Part shown: positions 35,356 to 44,611 of the stretch, piece after piece
How positions within the stretch are numbered: position 1 is the stretch's first letter
Layout: the number at the start of each line of letters is the position of its first letter
Source: JBNRMW01 sp050309795
Lineage (GTDB): Bacteria; Bacillota_I; Bacilli_A; Erysipelotrichales; Erysipelotrichaceae
Assembly (NCBI GenBank): GCA_050309795.1
Contig: JBNRMW010000019.1
Coordinates: 31,337-95,336 of the forward strand
Length of the DNA: 64,000 nt
Reading direction: 5' to 3'
Made by a program: the position numbers and the translations under genes
The notes under the pieces: model-generated
What the model was told of the DNA's origin: nothing
What the model saw: only the letters and a program-made list of their open reading frames with translations
The model's database searches: none

Positions 35356-36120
35356 TTAGGCCTCCATTAATTCATCTTCAGTGAGTTGGCGACCGTATAT
35401 TTGGTTTAATACATCTTCGTTGACATCTTTGGAAGGCCCATCGTAAACGATTTCTCCGGCACGAATGCCGATGATGCGCTCACAATACTTCAGAGCGATG
35501 TCGACGTGGTGAATATTAATGAGAATGGAAATATTCGATTCTTGGTTAATACGCACAAAGTCTTCCATAATCATATTGGCCGTTACTGGGTCTAAAGCAG
35601 CGACCGGTTCATCGGCGAGAATGATTTTTGGGTTTTGGGCTAAGCAGCGGGCTAAGGCGACCCGTTGTTGTTGCCCACCCGATAACTGATCAGCTCTCGA
35701 GTAAGCTTTTTCTAAAATTCCTACTCGATCCAAAGATTCTAGAGCAAGCATTTTGTCTCCTTTTTTATACAGGCCCAAAATCGTTTGTATAAAGTTCAAG
35801 TCTGCGACCCGTGCCGCAAGGACATTTTTTATGACAGTGGTTCGAGTGACTAAGTTAAAAGATTGGAAAACCATGCCAATATTACGTCGGAAGCGACGGA
35901 GATTTTTCCCCTTTAAGGTGGAAACATTCGTGTCGTCTACGATGCATTCGCCAGAGGTGATAGGAATCATTTGATTTATGCAGCGTATTAAAGTTGATTT
36001 ACCAGCTCCTGATAAACCGATGATGGCAACCATTTCTCCTTGTTCAATTTTTAAGTTGACGTTGTTAAGGGCTTTGGTGCCGTTTGGATACTGTTTTGAA
36101 CAGTTGATGAATTCAATCAT
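35356..36120 (-). CDS. phnC: Phosphonate-type ABC transporter ATPase
   Basis: A 254-residue ATPase with Walker A GLSGAGKST, signature LSGGQQQRVALARCL, Walker B IILADEPVAALDP and the switch His in NIHHVDIAL. PhnC-like features are the RRFRRNIGMVFQSFNLV Q-loop region and the overall length. It energises the two PhnE permeases. It is separated from phnD by an 80-bp gap holding a strong hairpin. An SD (GAGGAGAG) precedes the ATG. Confidence 0.93.
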   Translation of the reverse strand: MIEFINCSKQYPNGTKALNNVNLKIEQGEMVAIIGLSGAGKSTLIRCINQMIPITSGECIVDDTNVSTLKGKNLRRFRRNIGMVFQSFNLVTRTTVIKNVLAARVADLNFIQTILGLYKKGDKMLALESLDRVGILEKAYSRADQLSGGQQQRVALARCLAQNPKIILADEPVAALDPVTANMIMEDFVRINQESNISILINIHHVDIALKYCERIIGIRAGEIVYDGPSKDVNEDVLNQIYGRQLTEDELMEA

Positions 36121-36141
36121 GGCTCTCTCCTCAATATAATA

Positions 36142-36168
36142 TTAAAGCGGAAGATTCTTCCGCTTTAA
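36142..36168 (-). promoter_or_regulatory. Intercistronic hairpin between phnD and phnC
   Basis: A near-perfect 13-bp inverted repeat (36142-36154 with 36156-36168, GC-rich core GCGGAAGA). It has only a weak T tract on the minus strand, so it is more likely to stabilise the phnD 3' end or partly attenuate than to terminate fully. This is the usual way of making more binding protein than transporter. Confidence 0.7.
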
Positions 36169-36200
36169 GTTTAACATATTGTTGTATTCGTTATTGCTAA

Positions 36201-37220
36201 TTAGTCCCAGCTCTTAACAAGTTCGTTAACTTTTTTAGCACTTTCGTAGTCTGCATCCGTGACTTTCATATAACCAGTGTGATTATAGATCTTAATCGCT
36301 TCAGCACCTTCTTCAGTTTTAGCAAGATTGATGAAAGCATCCGCAATCGCATCGGCTAGTTCATCATCAACAATTTCAGAAGAGACGGAAACCGTATCGT
36401 TTTGAATTTTGTCAGTTGATCCGATAACTGAAGTTTCGGTCCAAATGTTTTCACGATCGTAATCTTCAACCCAAGCCGTTGCTGGATCACCCATACGAAT
36501 GTCGTTGAATCCTGGAGCAATATCACATTGTTCGTTCGCAAGAGAAGCAACAGAAGCGCCATATCCTTGAGTAGGAACAAGATTTTCTTTCATATCCGGG
36601 AAAGATTTTTCAAAGTTATCAAATAACCAGAGGGCTGGATATTGGTAACCCGCACCAGAAGATTCAGATTGAACACACCATTTAGCAGTAGAGACATCTT
36701 CCCAAGTTAGGGTGCCTTCTTTTGCTTTAGCTGCCACTTCTTGGCCTTTTTCAGAAGGTCCAGCGACGATAATACTACGGTAGTAGGTAACAACATCGGT
36801 GTTGTTTTCGTTAGGTTCGCCGGTGTTCCATGCTTGGCCATCGACATCGTCGTATTTTAGACCATTACGGGTAGAGGCTAGAATAACTTTAACGCCTTTG
36901 TCATAGTAGGTTGCGTAGGTTCCACCTGGAATTAATCCAATGTGCGCGGATCCCGCAGATAGAGCTTCACCAGCTGCTTCGTAGGATGTCATAGTTTCGA
37001 TTGAAACTTTCTTAACATCATAGCCTGCTTCTTTAAGCTCGCTAATGAGTAAGCCTTTTAAAGGTTCGGTAGATGCTTCAATGTCTTTAGCATCACGGCT
37101 TGGTACGAAAACAACTTTTAAGTCGTCGATGGTTTTGCTATTGTCACCACTTGGTGTGGTTTGTCCACAGCTCACTAATAGAAGTAGAGCAATTAGCAAT
37201 ACTAGTAATTTGCCTTTCAT
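36201..37220 (-). CDS. phnD: PhnD-like phosphonate-binding lipoprotein
   Basis: A 339-residue extracellular solute-binding lipoprotein. It has a signal peptide with lipobox LLVSC (Cys near 18), then the periplasmic-binding-protein fold of the PhnD family (FVPSRDA start, SESSGAGYQYPALWL in the ligand region). No C-P lyase, phosphonatase or phosphite dehydrogenase gene is in view, so the ligand is open. The SD is AAGGAGG and a good promoter lies 33-61 bp upstream. Confidence 0.9.
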   Translation of the reverse strand: MKGKLLVLLIALLLLVSCGQTTPSGDNSKTIDDLKVVFVPSRDAKDIEASTEPLKGLLISELKEAGYDVKKVSIETMTSYEAAGEALSAGSAHIGLIPGGTYATYYDKGVKVILASTRNGLKYDDVDGQAWNTGEPNENNTDVVTYYRSIIVAGPSEKGQEVAAKAKEGTLTWEDVSTAKWCVQSESSGAGYQYPALWLFDNFEKSFPDMKENLVPTQGYGASVASLANEQCDIAPGFNDIRMGDPATAWVEDYDRENIWTETSVIGSTDKIQNDTVSVSSEIVDDELADAIADAFINLAKTEEGAEAIKIYNHTGYMKVTDADYESAKKVNELVKSWD

Positions 37221-37252
37221 AGTTTCCTCCTTGTATTTTGAACTACATTCTA

Positions 37253-37281
37253 ATTATGTCTTGTTTATTCAAAAATTACAA
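37253..37281 (-). promoter_or_regulatory. Promoter of phnDCEE
   Basis: On the minus strand, TTGTAA (37281-37276), 17-bp spacer, CATAAT (37258-37253), placed about 33 bp before the phnD ATG. No clear Pho-box is seen. Confidence 0.7.
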
Positions 37282-37399
37282 TGAATTTTAGGTTAAATTT
37301 GCGTTTTTAATTATCCATGTCGCGATTACGCTTAACTAAAGCTATTTTATTTGTAAAATTAAATAAAATCCAAAAAGCTCACTGTAAAGGACGATAAAG

Positions 37400-37408
37400 T
37401 GATACAAT
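37400..37408 (+). promoter_or_regulatory. Extended -10 promoter of the C_GCAxxG gene
   Basis: TGATACAAT (TG-n-TACAAT) 24 bp before the ATG. The -35 is weak, as expected when the extended -10 is present. Confidence 0.6.
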
Positions 37409-37431
37409 TAACGAAGTAAGGGAGAAACGAC

Positions 37432-37830
37432 ATGCTAAGGGACGAAGTGGAAAAATATACAAAACAAAAATATAATTGCTCGGAAGCCATGCTTCGAGGG
37501 ATGAACGATTACTATCATTTAAAACTCGATGAAGCGGCTTTGAAATTAGCGGGCGGTCTTGGTGGTGGCCTTTATTCCGGAGATGTTTGTGGCTGTCTAA
37601 CTGGTGCCACCATGGCTTTAGGGGCGATGAAAATCAACGATAAAGCGAAAGCGACGGAAGGGTTTACCGAAAGCATTCAGCAATTTTATGAATCGTTTAA
37701 AAACGAATATGGAGCGGTTGATTGTCAAACTCTTCGCCAAACCCAACGGGACCCCGTTCTAGGTTGTGCAGAATTTATTGCTCGAGCAGCGGATTTTGTT
37801 GAAGAATCATTAAAAAATAGGGTTGATTGA
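37432..37830 (+). CDS. C_GCAxxG_C_C-family protein (putative redox protein)
   Basis: A 132-residue cytoplasmic protein. Conserved Cys are spread as in the family: NCSEAM near residue 15, VCGCLTGATMALG near 57-69, DCQTLR and GCAEFI. The central motif reads GCLTGA instead of GCAxxG. Members are thought to bind metal or act in redox chemistry, but no function is established. The ATG has GGGAG upstream. It stands alone between promoter and terminator. Confidence 0.82.
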   Translation: MLRDEVEKYTKQKYNCSEAMLRGMNDYYHLKLDEAALKLAGGLGGGLYSGDVCGCLTGATMALGAMKINDKAKATEGFTESIQQFYESFKNEYGAVDCQTLRQTQRDPVLGCAEFIARAADFVEESLKNRVD

Positions 37831-37840
37831 ACCCTATTTT
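37814..37840. terminator. Bidirectional terminator shared by convergent genes
   Basis: A perfect 11-bp stem AAAATAGGGTT/AACCCTATTTT with loop GATTG. It overlaps the stop codon of the gene on each side. Confidence 0.9.
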
Positions 37841-38337
37841 ACTTCGGTGGTGGTGGTCTTCACTTCAAGTTCGGTATCGAGCGGAAGCTGCTGATTAATT
37901 TCTATAAAAATGGACCAATGACCAATATCGCTTGTCCCAATGGCTGGGACGCGTTTGACAACATTGACTTGTAAAGATTTTTCAATAAGTTTAATCGATT
38001 CAATTTGATGACGTATCGATCCCGAAGACTCCATCAATAATAGAACGACTAAGGAATGATGATTAAAATATTCGTCCGTATACTTTGAGGTAACGTCGAG
38101 TATTTCTTGATGGTTTACATAGCCACCCATGGTTTGACCTTCGTCTTGATAAAACTGTTGAAAGGCTTCAAGCGTTGAAAAGACATAGTATTTTGGATAC
38201 GACTGCTCAACTGTTTCTGGATACACGCGAATCATTTTAGCTGTATAGTTTAAAGGCTTGGTATTTTCTACATGGGGCGCCGGAAAGGTTGTGCAGCTTG
38301 TTAAAAGGAGAAGCAATATTAAAAGTATTTTTTTCAT
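37834..38337 (-). CDS. PrcB-like lipoprotein of unknown function
   Basis: A 167-residue lipoprotein: hydrophobic leader and lipobox LLTSC (Cys near 15), then a globular region. FNHHSLVVLLLMESSGSIRHQI resembles the PrcB C-terminal/protease-associated fold of small secreted proteins in gut Bacillota. Probably membrane-anchored on the outside. A minus-strand TATAAT (38368-38363) and a GGAAGGTGA SD precede the ATG. Function unknown. Confidence 0.6.
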   Translation of the reverse strand: MKKILLILLLLLTSCTTFPAPHVENTKPLNYTAKMIRVYPETVEQSYPKYYVFSTLEAFQQFYQDEGQTMGGYVNHQEILDVTSKYTDEYFNHHSLVVLLLMESSGSIRHQIESIKLIEKSLQVNVVKRVPAIGTSDIGHWSIFIEINQQLPLDTELEVKTTTTEVK

Positions 38338-38413
38338 AGCATCACCTTCCTTTGGTTGATAAATTATACCATATTTTAGGGAGAGGGATGTGGCGCATTT
38401 CTCTTTTTAACGG

Positions 38414-39904
38414 TTAGAAGACGTTCGTTAATTTGGTTTTTTTGATCTGTAAGGGTTGATGTTGACGTAAATAATCATAAAGGATATCAATGACTTCGCG
38501 ACCATCGTCGATGATGGTTTTACAGTTCTTTAACATGGTTGCTTGGCTACCCCCTTGGGCACGATAGTTGTTCATGACGACACGATAAACGCGATTAAGA
38601 TCTATATTGTGGTGGACAATACGCTGACCAAAGGGTTGTGAAACATCGATGTCAAACTCAACACCGGTCACAAAATCATAGTCGTAATATTGGATTTTGG
38701 GAACCAACTTCTCGGGAGCGACGTGGATTTCTCCCTGTTGATCTTTGGTCCAATACATCGCGTTTTGTTCCAAATAGTCTAATAGGATATTACCTGGAAC
38801 TTCTTTAACAAAAAGGGTGTTTGGGAACGGGTAATTCGCAATCAATTGTCGATAGGTAATTTCCGTGTCAAAGCCAATACTCGTATTAAATAAGGAAGAT
38901 AACGCCACCTCTGCGCCCGTATGTTCTAATAAGACTTGGTTGATAAACTGCGCCAGGGGATGGAAGGTTTTCTGAGCTTTGACAAGATCGTCAATGAGTA
39001 GGGGTTGTGGACTTTTTCCAATGACTTCATCCAACCAGATTTGAGTGCGCTTTTCGATGGTAAGAAAACGTTCTTGAAAGGATTCGTCAATAGGTGCATT
39101 TTCAAGTGAGATTAAACTTGCCTGAAAACCTTGGTCATCATGCTCAATTAAACCCACCATTTGGCCGTTAAAGCCTGCTTGAACGACTAGGGTATTGTTG
39201 ATGGTATGGACCAGAGCACGGTGTTGATGACCAGTTAAAAGAACGTCGATTTCGGGGATTTCTAAAGCCATTTGAACCCCGATGTTTTCACCTGTAAAAG
39301 CTTCGGTCGGTTCAAGGGTTATGGGATCTTTTTCTAAACCACCATGATAGAGAACAACGATGTAGTCGGCTGTTGTTTTTACTTTTTCTACTTCCTTTTT
39401 TACGGTTTCTAATGTTGCTTTAATCTTTATCTGTTTTAATGTTTCTGGATGTTCCCAGTTCACCAAGTGGTCTGTAACTACGCCGATAAAGGCGAAGACA
39501 CCGGTGGGGGTTTGGTGGAGTTGGGAATGTCCTATTATTTTGTCTTTAACGTAGATGTTGCTCGTAAGAAGTTTAGCTTCGAGATTTTCTAAATGGTCAA
39601 TGAGATTATCGATACCATAGTTAAAATCATGATTGCCTAAATTAGCATAATCATAGCCTAAAACATTAAAAGCGGACGACATTAAAAGGTGATTACCTTC
39701 TTTTTGGTCATAGGTGACCAAAGGGGTCCCTTGATTTATGTCCCCATTATCGATTAATATTAAGTCTGGATTCTTCGCGCGCAAGTCTTTGAGTAAACTT
39801 GATAAGCGCACTAAACCTGAAAAAGTATCGCTTCCATCAACATAGTTGTGGGAGAAAACACTCCCGTGGAGATCGGTTGTATAGAGTATTTGTGTTTTTT
39901 TCAT
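38414..39904 (-). CDS. 5'-nucleotidase/cyclic phosphodiesterase family (YunD-like)
   Basis: A 496-residue protein with an N-terminal metallophosphoesterase domain (TTDLHGSVF, DNGDINQGTP, NLGNHDFNYG, VVLYHGG, LTGHQHRAL) and a C-terminal 5'-nucleotidase domain (about 320-496, ending with the MNNYRAQGG substrate loop). Unlike UshA it has no signal peptide or anchor, so it should be cytoplasmic, like YunD. The exact nucleotide substrate is unknown. No SD precedes the ATG, and a -10-like element sits 6 nt upstream, suggesting a leaderless mRNA. Confidence 0.87.
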   Translation of the reverse strand: MKKTQILYTTDLHGSVFSHNYVDGSDTFSGLVRLSSLLKDLRAKNPDLILIDNGDINQGTPLVTYDQKEGNHLLMSSAFNVLGYDYANLGNHDFNYGIDNLIDHLENLEAKLLTSNIYVKDKIIGHSQLHQTPTGVFAFIGVVTDHLVNWEHPETLKQIKIKATLETVKKEVEKVKTTADYIVVLYHGGLEKDPITLEPTEAFTGENIGVQMALEIPEIDVLLTGHQHRALVHTINNTLVVQAGFNGQMVGLIEHDDQGFQASLISLENAPIDESFQERFLTIEKRTQIWLDEVIGKSPQPLLIDDLVKAQKTFHPLAQFINQVLLEHTGAEVALSSLFNTSIGFDTEITYRQLIANYPFPNTLFVKEVPGNILLDYLEQNAMYWTKDQQGEIHVAPEKLVPKIQYYDYDFVTGVEFDIDVSQPFGQRIVHHNIDLNRVYRVVMNNYRAQGGSQATMLKNCKTIIDDGREVIDILYDYLRQHQPLQIKKTKLTNVF

Positions 39905-39910
39905 AGCTCT

Positions 39911-39939
39911 ATCTTAGCACGAGGAGCGATAGATTTGAA
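39911..39939 (-). promoter_or_regulatory. Promoter of the 5'-nucleotidase gene (leaderless arrangement)
   Basis: Minus strand: TTCAAA (39939-39934), 17-bp spacer, TAAGAT (39916-39911), then 6 nt to the ATG at 39904. Both boxes match consensus at four of six positions. Confidence 0.55.
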
Positions 39940-39999
39940 GAAATCCAATACCGAGTCTTGTTTAATTTAAAATATCGTCAACACCATGATGAAATACGT

Positions 40000-40005
40000 T
40001 ATAAT
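40000..40005 (+). promoter_or_regulatory. -10 element of murA
   Basis: Perfect TATAAT, 20 bp before the murA ATG, followed by a GAGGAGA ribosome binding site. No strong -35 at 17-bp spacing. Confidence 0.6.
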
Positions 40006-40025
40006 ACACCTGAGGAGATTACAAT

Positions 40026-41291
40026 ATGGCAGAAGTTATCAAAATAGAAGGACAACATAAACTCAATGGTACGGTCCGAATTAATTCAGCAAAAAACGCG
40101 ACAGTCGCTTTAATTCCGGCGTCCATTTTAGCTTCGAAAGGAACTATGAAACTCTTATCGGTTCCTGAGATTGAAGATGTGGATGCTTTATCCAAATTAT
40201 TGGAAGAATTAGGGTGTGAAGTCGGTCGCGATAACGATAGTTTAGATATAAAAGTAGAGGGGATGAAAAACATTCCTTTAAAATCAAAAATAGTTACCAA
40301 GTTACGGGCATCCTATTATTTTATGGGCGCGCTTTTGGGTAAATATAAAGAAGTTCAAATCAAAATGCCCGGGGGCTGTGATTTAGGTCCACGACCAATT
40401 GATTTACATTTGAAAGGCTTTGAAGCTTTGGGCGCAGATATTAAATATGAACAGGGCTCCTATTTTCTTAAAGCAGAACAACTCACCGGGGCGAAGATTT
40501 ATTTAGACTTTCCTTCTGTTGGAGCGACCGTAAATATTATGTTGGCAGCGGTATATGCTCAGGGTCGAACCACGATTGATAACTGCGCAAAGGAACCAGA
40601 AATTATCGACCTAGCTTCCATGCTTAATAAAATGGGTGCTAATGTCAAAGGAGCCGGTACCAGCATGATTACCATTGATGGTGTCGATCAATTGGTGGGA
40701 ACGGTTCACGAAATAATCCCTGATCGGATTGTGGCTGGAACCTACTTGATTATAGCTGCAGCAATGGCCGAGAAAATGACGATTGAAAATATTATTCCAC
40801 ATCACTTAGAAGCACTGATTAGTAAATTACAAGAAATGGGTGTCCGCATGGAGATTGGTTTAGATGCGATTACGGTTTATGGGGGTAATGATTTACAGGC
40901 GATTGATGTTCAAACGCGACCATATCCGGGGTTTGCGACGGATTTACAACAACCTTTGACCACCTTATTGACGATGGTTCATGGCCAGTCTTCAATTTGG
41001 GATACCATCTATGGGGAACGCTTCAAACATTGTATTGAATTACAACGGATGGGGGCCAATATTCAAGTGAATCAATCCCGAGCCTCGATTAATGGACCAA
41101 CGAAACTGTTTGGAGATACCGTAACCGCCACCGATTTGAGAGCAGGCGCTTCGTTAGTGATTGCTGGATTGGTCGCACAAGGAATCACCACGATTCGCGA
41201 AGTATATCATATTGATCGTGGATATGAAAAAATAGATGAAAATCTTCGAGCCTTAGGAGCTAAAATTTGGCGCGAAGAAGAAAACAATTAG
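40026..41291 (+). CDS. murA: UDP-N-acetylglucosamine 1-carboxyvinyltransferase
   Basis: A 421-residue first enzyme of peptidoglycan precursor synthesis, transferring enolpyruvate from PEP to UDP-GlcNAc. The active-site Cys118 is in MPGGCDLGPRPIDLHLKGFE, so fosfomycin sensitivity would be expected. N-terminal SAKNATVALI and the C-terminal RAGASLVIAGL are also typical. The ATG has TGAGGAGA upstream. It is ended by a terminator. Its presence shows a cell-wall-bearing organism. Confidence 0.96.
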   Translation: MAEVIKIEGQHKLNGTVRINSAKNATVALIPASILASKGTMKLLSVPEIEDVDALSKLLEELGCEVGRDNDSLDIKVEGMKNIPLKSKIVTKLRASYYFMGALLGKYKEVQIKMPGGCDLGPRPIDLHLKGFEALGADIKYEQGSYFLKAEQLTGAKIYLDFPSVGATVNIMLAAVYAQGRTTIDNCAKEPEIIDLASMLNKMGANVKGAGTSMITIDGVDQLVGTVHEIIPDRIVAGTYLIIAAAMAEKMTIENIIPHHLEALISKLQEMGVRMEIGLDAITVYGGNDLQAIDVQTRPYPGFATDLQQPLTTLLTMVHGQSSIWDTIYGERFKHCIELQRMGANIQVNQSRASINGPTKLFGDTVTATDLRAGASLVIAGLVAQGITTIREVYHIDRGYEKIDENLRALGAKIWREEENN

Positions 41292-41310
41292 GGCTAGATG
41301 GCCCTTTTTT
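41290..41310 (+). terminator. Intrinsic terminator of murA
   Basis: Stem AGGGC/GCCCT (41290-41294 with 41301-41305) and a T run. Confidence 0.88.
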
Positions 41311-41351
41311 GTTAAACTTCCGTTAAGAATTAGATAACTTGTGCTTTTACC

Positions 41352-41380
41352 TTGATTCACAAAAAGTCGAGTGTTATATT
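41352..41380 (+). promoter_or_regulatory. Promoter of the ABC-2 transporter operon
   Basis: TTGATT (41352-41357), 17-bp spacer, TATATT (41375-41380). It leaves a leader of about 35 nt before the ATG at 41423. Confidence 0.75.
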
Positions 41381-41422
41381 GACGAAGAAGTACTGAATAG
41401 TGCGTTTTTAAGGAGAGTGTCC

Positions 41423-42364
41423 ATGGAAAATATTATTGAAGTCCGGCAATTAACGAAGCGGTATAAAGAACTAACTGCAGTCGATGGCCTGGATTTATCG
41501 GTGCGGAAAGGTCGTATCCTCGGTCTTTTAGGGCCAAATGGCTCGGGGAAGTCGACAACGATTAATTGTTTATTGTCTCTATTGAAATACGACGAAGGAA
41601 CGGTCACGATTTTTAATCAACCGATGCATCCAGATGCCCACGACATTAAAGCAAGATTGGGTGTGGTGTTTCAAGACATTGGTGTGTTTGAAGAGCTAAC
41701 GGTCTATGAGAACATTGATTATTTTTGTGGGCTCTATGTTGAAGATAAACAAACCCGTCAACAATATGTTCAAGAAGCGATTGATTTAGTCGGCTTGAAT
41801 GACTTTAAAACCTTTGTTCCGAAGAAATTATCTGGTGGTTTGTTGAGACGATTAAATATTGCTTGTGGAATTGCCCATAAACCGGAAATCATTATTTTTG
41901 ATGAGCCAACGGTGGCGGTTGATCCCCAGTCGCGAAATCATATTTTAGAAGGTATCCAAAAATTAAACGAACAAGGGTCCACCATTATTTATACCTCGCA
42001 TTACATGGAAGAAGTTGAACAGATATGCGACGATATTGTCATTATTGATAAAGGGAAACAAGTAGCCAAAGGAACCTCAAGTGAATTAAAAGGTCTTATT
42101 GAGATGGACGAGCGGGTTCTTGTCAATATTTCTGGTTTACAAGAAAATCATATTGAAGATTTGATTAATCTTAAGAATAATTTGAGCGTTAAATACGAAG
42201 ACGATACTTTGGAATTAACTTTTTCTAAAGGAACGAGTAATGTGATTCGTTTAATTGAGTATTTTCAATCTAAAAACGTTGAACCGATGTCTTTATTTAC
42301 CCAAAGACCAACATTGAACGACGTATTTTTAGAGTTAACGGGTAAAGATTTGAGGGATGAATAA
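41423..42364 (+). CDS. ABC-2 transporter ATP-binding protein
   Basis: A 313-residue ATPase of the DrrA/CcmA type: Walker A GPNGSGKST, signature LSGGLLRRLNIACGI, Walker B IIIFDEPTVAVDP and the switch His in YTSHYMEEVEQ. A C-terminal extension of about 90 residues is typical of this class. The ATG at 41423 is set by AAGGAG (41410-41415); the upstream in-frame ATG lies before the promoter. The stop overlaps the first permease ATG (TAATG). Confidence 0.92.
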   Translation: MENIIEVRQLTKRYKELTAVDGLDLSVRKGRILGLLGPNGSGKSTTINCLLSLLKYDEGTVTIFNQPMHPDAHDIKARLGVVFQDIGVFEELTVYENIDYFCGLYVEDKQTRQQYVQEAIDLVGLNDFKTFVPKKLSGGLLRRLNIACGIAHKPEIIIFDEPTVAVDPQSRNHILEGIQKLNEQGSTIIYTSHYMEEVEQICDDIVIIDKGKQVAKGTSSELKGLIEMDERVLVNISGLQENHIEDLINLKNNLSVKYEDDTLELTFSKGTSNVIRLIEYFQSKNVEPMSLFTQRPTLNDVFLELTGKDLRDE

Positions 42365-43506
42365 TGTTTGTTCATGTGTTTAAAAACACGCTCAAGGTTC
42401 AGCTGCGGAATAAGTCGCTGGTGTTTTGGGCGGTCTTGTTTCCAATTATTTTGAGTGTGATGTTTAAATTTGCTTTTGGTAATTTGGTTAATTTTGATGA
42501 TATGAATCCAATCGATGTCGCGGTGGTTGAACCCTTGTCTTCAGACAGCCCCCAACTTGTTTATTTTGAAGATTTCCTTCAGGCGTTAAATGAAGAAGGG
42601 GATGATAAAATCATTGAAATTAAATCTGTTAATAAGATAGAAGCGATTTCTTTACTTGAACAACAAGCCGTGGTCGGCGTCATTGATTATCATGATCAAC
42701 CAGAATTAACCGTCTATCAGTCGGGTGTGTCTGAAACGATTCTCCAATCGCTTTTGAAGTCGTATGTACAAAATGAAACAATGATTACAAAGATTCTTGA
42801 ACAAAATCCAGAAGGTGCAATGACCCAACTTCTTCCCCTCTTGGCGGAGTATACGAATTACTTAGAGAATACGACGAGCGATCAAATGGATCATACGAAT
42901 TTGTATTTCTTTAGTTTGATTGGTATGCAGTTGATTTATGGTTATATGTGGGGTTTGCGTTCAATTATGGATTTTGAAGCGAATTTATCAACGATTGGTA
43001 AGCGACAAACGGTGGCTCCTATTCATAAAATGACGGCTATTTTAGCGGCTTTTATGGCGAGTGTTTCGATTCACTTAGTTCTGATGCTATTTATGTGGGC
43101 ATGGATGGCCTTTGGCTTGGGTGTTGATTTTGGTACGCAGAGTTTAGGGGTTTTAGCCTTAATAATTCTTGGTAGTTTTACCGGTGTGAGTTTTGGTGTG
43201 TTGTTGGGGGTGAGTAATCGGAAGTCTTTGGAAGCTAAAATTAATATGGGTGTGGCGATCACCATGACCATGACCTTTTTAGCAGGGATGATGATTATTC
43301 AAATTAAACCGTTGATTGCGACCCATCTGCCGTGGCTTGCTAAAATTAATCCGGTTAATCTTATTACGGATGCGTTATACGCTTTGTATTATTTCCCGAC
43401 ATTGGATCGATTCTTTAGTAATTTATGGACATTAGGTATTATTACTTTAGTGTTTATTGGTTTGAGTTTCTTCTTTATGCGAGGTAAACGTTATGATCAT
43501 CTTTAA
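42364..43506 (+). CDS. ABC-2 type permease (1)
   Basis: A 380-residue membrane protein. One N-terminal membrane helix (about 20-40) is followed by a large extracytoplasmic loop of about 150 residues and five to six C-terminal helices, the ABC-2 layout. LYFFSLIGMQLIYGYMWGL begins the membrane block. The substrate is unknown; drugs, lipids or peptides are exported by relatives. It overlaps the second permease by 14 bp. Confidence 0.88.
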   Translation: MFVHVFKNTLKVQLRNKSLVFWAVLFPIILSVMFKFAFGNLVNFDDMNPIDVAVVEPLSSDSPQLVYFEDFLQALNEEGDDKIIEIKSVNKIEAISLLEQQAVVGVIDYHDQPELTVYQSGVSETILQSLLKSYVQNETMITKILEQNPEGAMTQLLPLLAEYTNYLENTTSDQMDHTNLYFFSLIGMQLIYGYMWGLRSIMDFEANLSTIGKRQTVAPIHKMTAILAAFMASVSIHLVLMLFMWAWMAFGLGVDFGTQSLGVLALIILGSFTGVSFGVLLGVSNRKSLEAKINMGVAITMTMTFLAGMMIIQIKPLIATHLPWLAKINPVNLITDALYALYYFPTLDRFFSNLWTLGIITLVFIGLSFFFMRGKRYDHL

Positions 43507-44611
43507 GAATTATTATAAAATGGTTCGTGCTCATAAGTGGAGCATTTTGGTCTATAGTATTTTATTCGGTATAGTGTCGTTGATTAACGCTCAGATTTCA
43601 ACACCTGTGTCTACTATTTTTGAGAGTTATCAACCAAAAATAGCCTACTTTGACCAAGCGAACACCCCATTGAGTAGGGGCTTAGAAACGTATTTAAATG
43701 AAATAGGTGAAGTCGTAGAATTAAGTGAAGAGCAGGCGGAGGATCAATTATTTATTGGTCTCATTCAGGCGAAGGTGAACGTTGACGCTAACTTCACCTA
43801 TGGCGATACGATCGAATACAAAGCAGCAGCCGGAGACTATGGTGAAGTATTGGTCCAGCATAGTATTAATCAATTTTTGAAGACCGCAGAAACCTATCAT
43901 GAAGCAGAGATGACGGATCAAGAAGCTATGGATGCGACCTTAGCAACGATGCGTCAAGAGGTCGAGGTTTCCTTGTTGGATCAAAATAACCAGACCGATC
44001 ATTTATTGATGCCAACGACGTATTTTAATTTTCTGAACTATGTTTTAATGGCCCAAGTTATCATTGTGATTGGGGTTATTTCTAGAGCGTATAATGAAGA
44101 AACGATTTTAAAACGTCAACAAGTTTCACCCAAGACCAAATGGTCGATTAATCTTCCTTTAGTTGCTGGTCATGTGGTGATGAGTGTATTGATTTGGTTG
44201 GGTTATATGGCTTTAATGTTGATTTTGTTTATGAGAACCGTGGAGTTGGATATCTTGTTATGGTATGTCCTGAATTCGTTTATCTTCTTGTTGAGTGTGA
44301 TGGCCTTGGGAATGTTATTGGCGAGATTGTTTACTTCACCGGAAACAGCGAGTGGTGTTTCGAATGTGGTGTCGTTGGCGACGTCCTTTTTTGGCGGGGC
44401 CTTTGTTCCCCAGTCGATGTTACCGGTACTGACGTTGGCACTGGGGCGTTTATTCCCAACCTTTTACTATATCCAGAATAATAACCAGATGTTGTCGGGT
44501 CCGCAGTGGTCGCTTATTTATCAAAACTGGTTGATTATGGTGGTGTTTACAGTGGCCTTTATTGTAGTTTCGATTTTTATTAAACCAAAACCAATTCGTA
44601 AGAAATCATAG
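43493..44611 (+). CDS. ABC-2 type permease (2)
   Basis: A 372-residue paralogue of the preceding permease with the same layout: an N-terminal helix, an extracytoplasmic loop with Gln- and Glu-rich stretches, and a C-terminal block of five to six helices (MPTTYFNFLNYVLMAQVII onward). SLATSFFGGAFVPQSML resembles the ABC-2 family signature. With its partner it probably forms a heterodimeric exporter. A terminator follows. Confidence 0.88.
   Translation: MIIFKNYYKMVRAHKWSILVYSILFGIVSLINAQISTPVSTIFESYQPKIAYFDQANTPLSRGLETYLNEIGEVVELSEEQAEDQLFIGLIQAKVNVDANFTYGDTIEYKAAAGDYGEVLVQHSINQFLKTAETYHEAEMTDQEAMDATLATMRQEVEVSLLDQNNQTDHLLMPTTYFNFLNYVLMAQVIIVIGVISRAYNEETILKRQQVSPKTKWSINLPLVAGHVVMSVLIWLGYMALMLILFMRTVELDILLWYVLNSFIFLLSVMALGMLLARLFTSPETASGVSNVVSLATSFFGGAFVPQSMLPVLTLALGRLFPTFYYIQNNNQMLSGPQWSLIYQNWLIMVVFTVAFIVVSIFIKPKPIRKKS

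Noticed and set aside
44194..44481. 95-codon ORF in another frame of the second ABC-2 permease
   Set aside because: Val/Gly/Cys-rich shadow of membrane codons with no SD.
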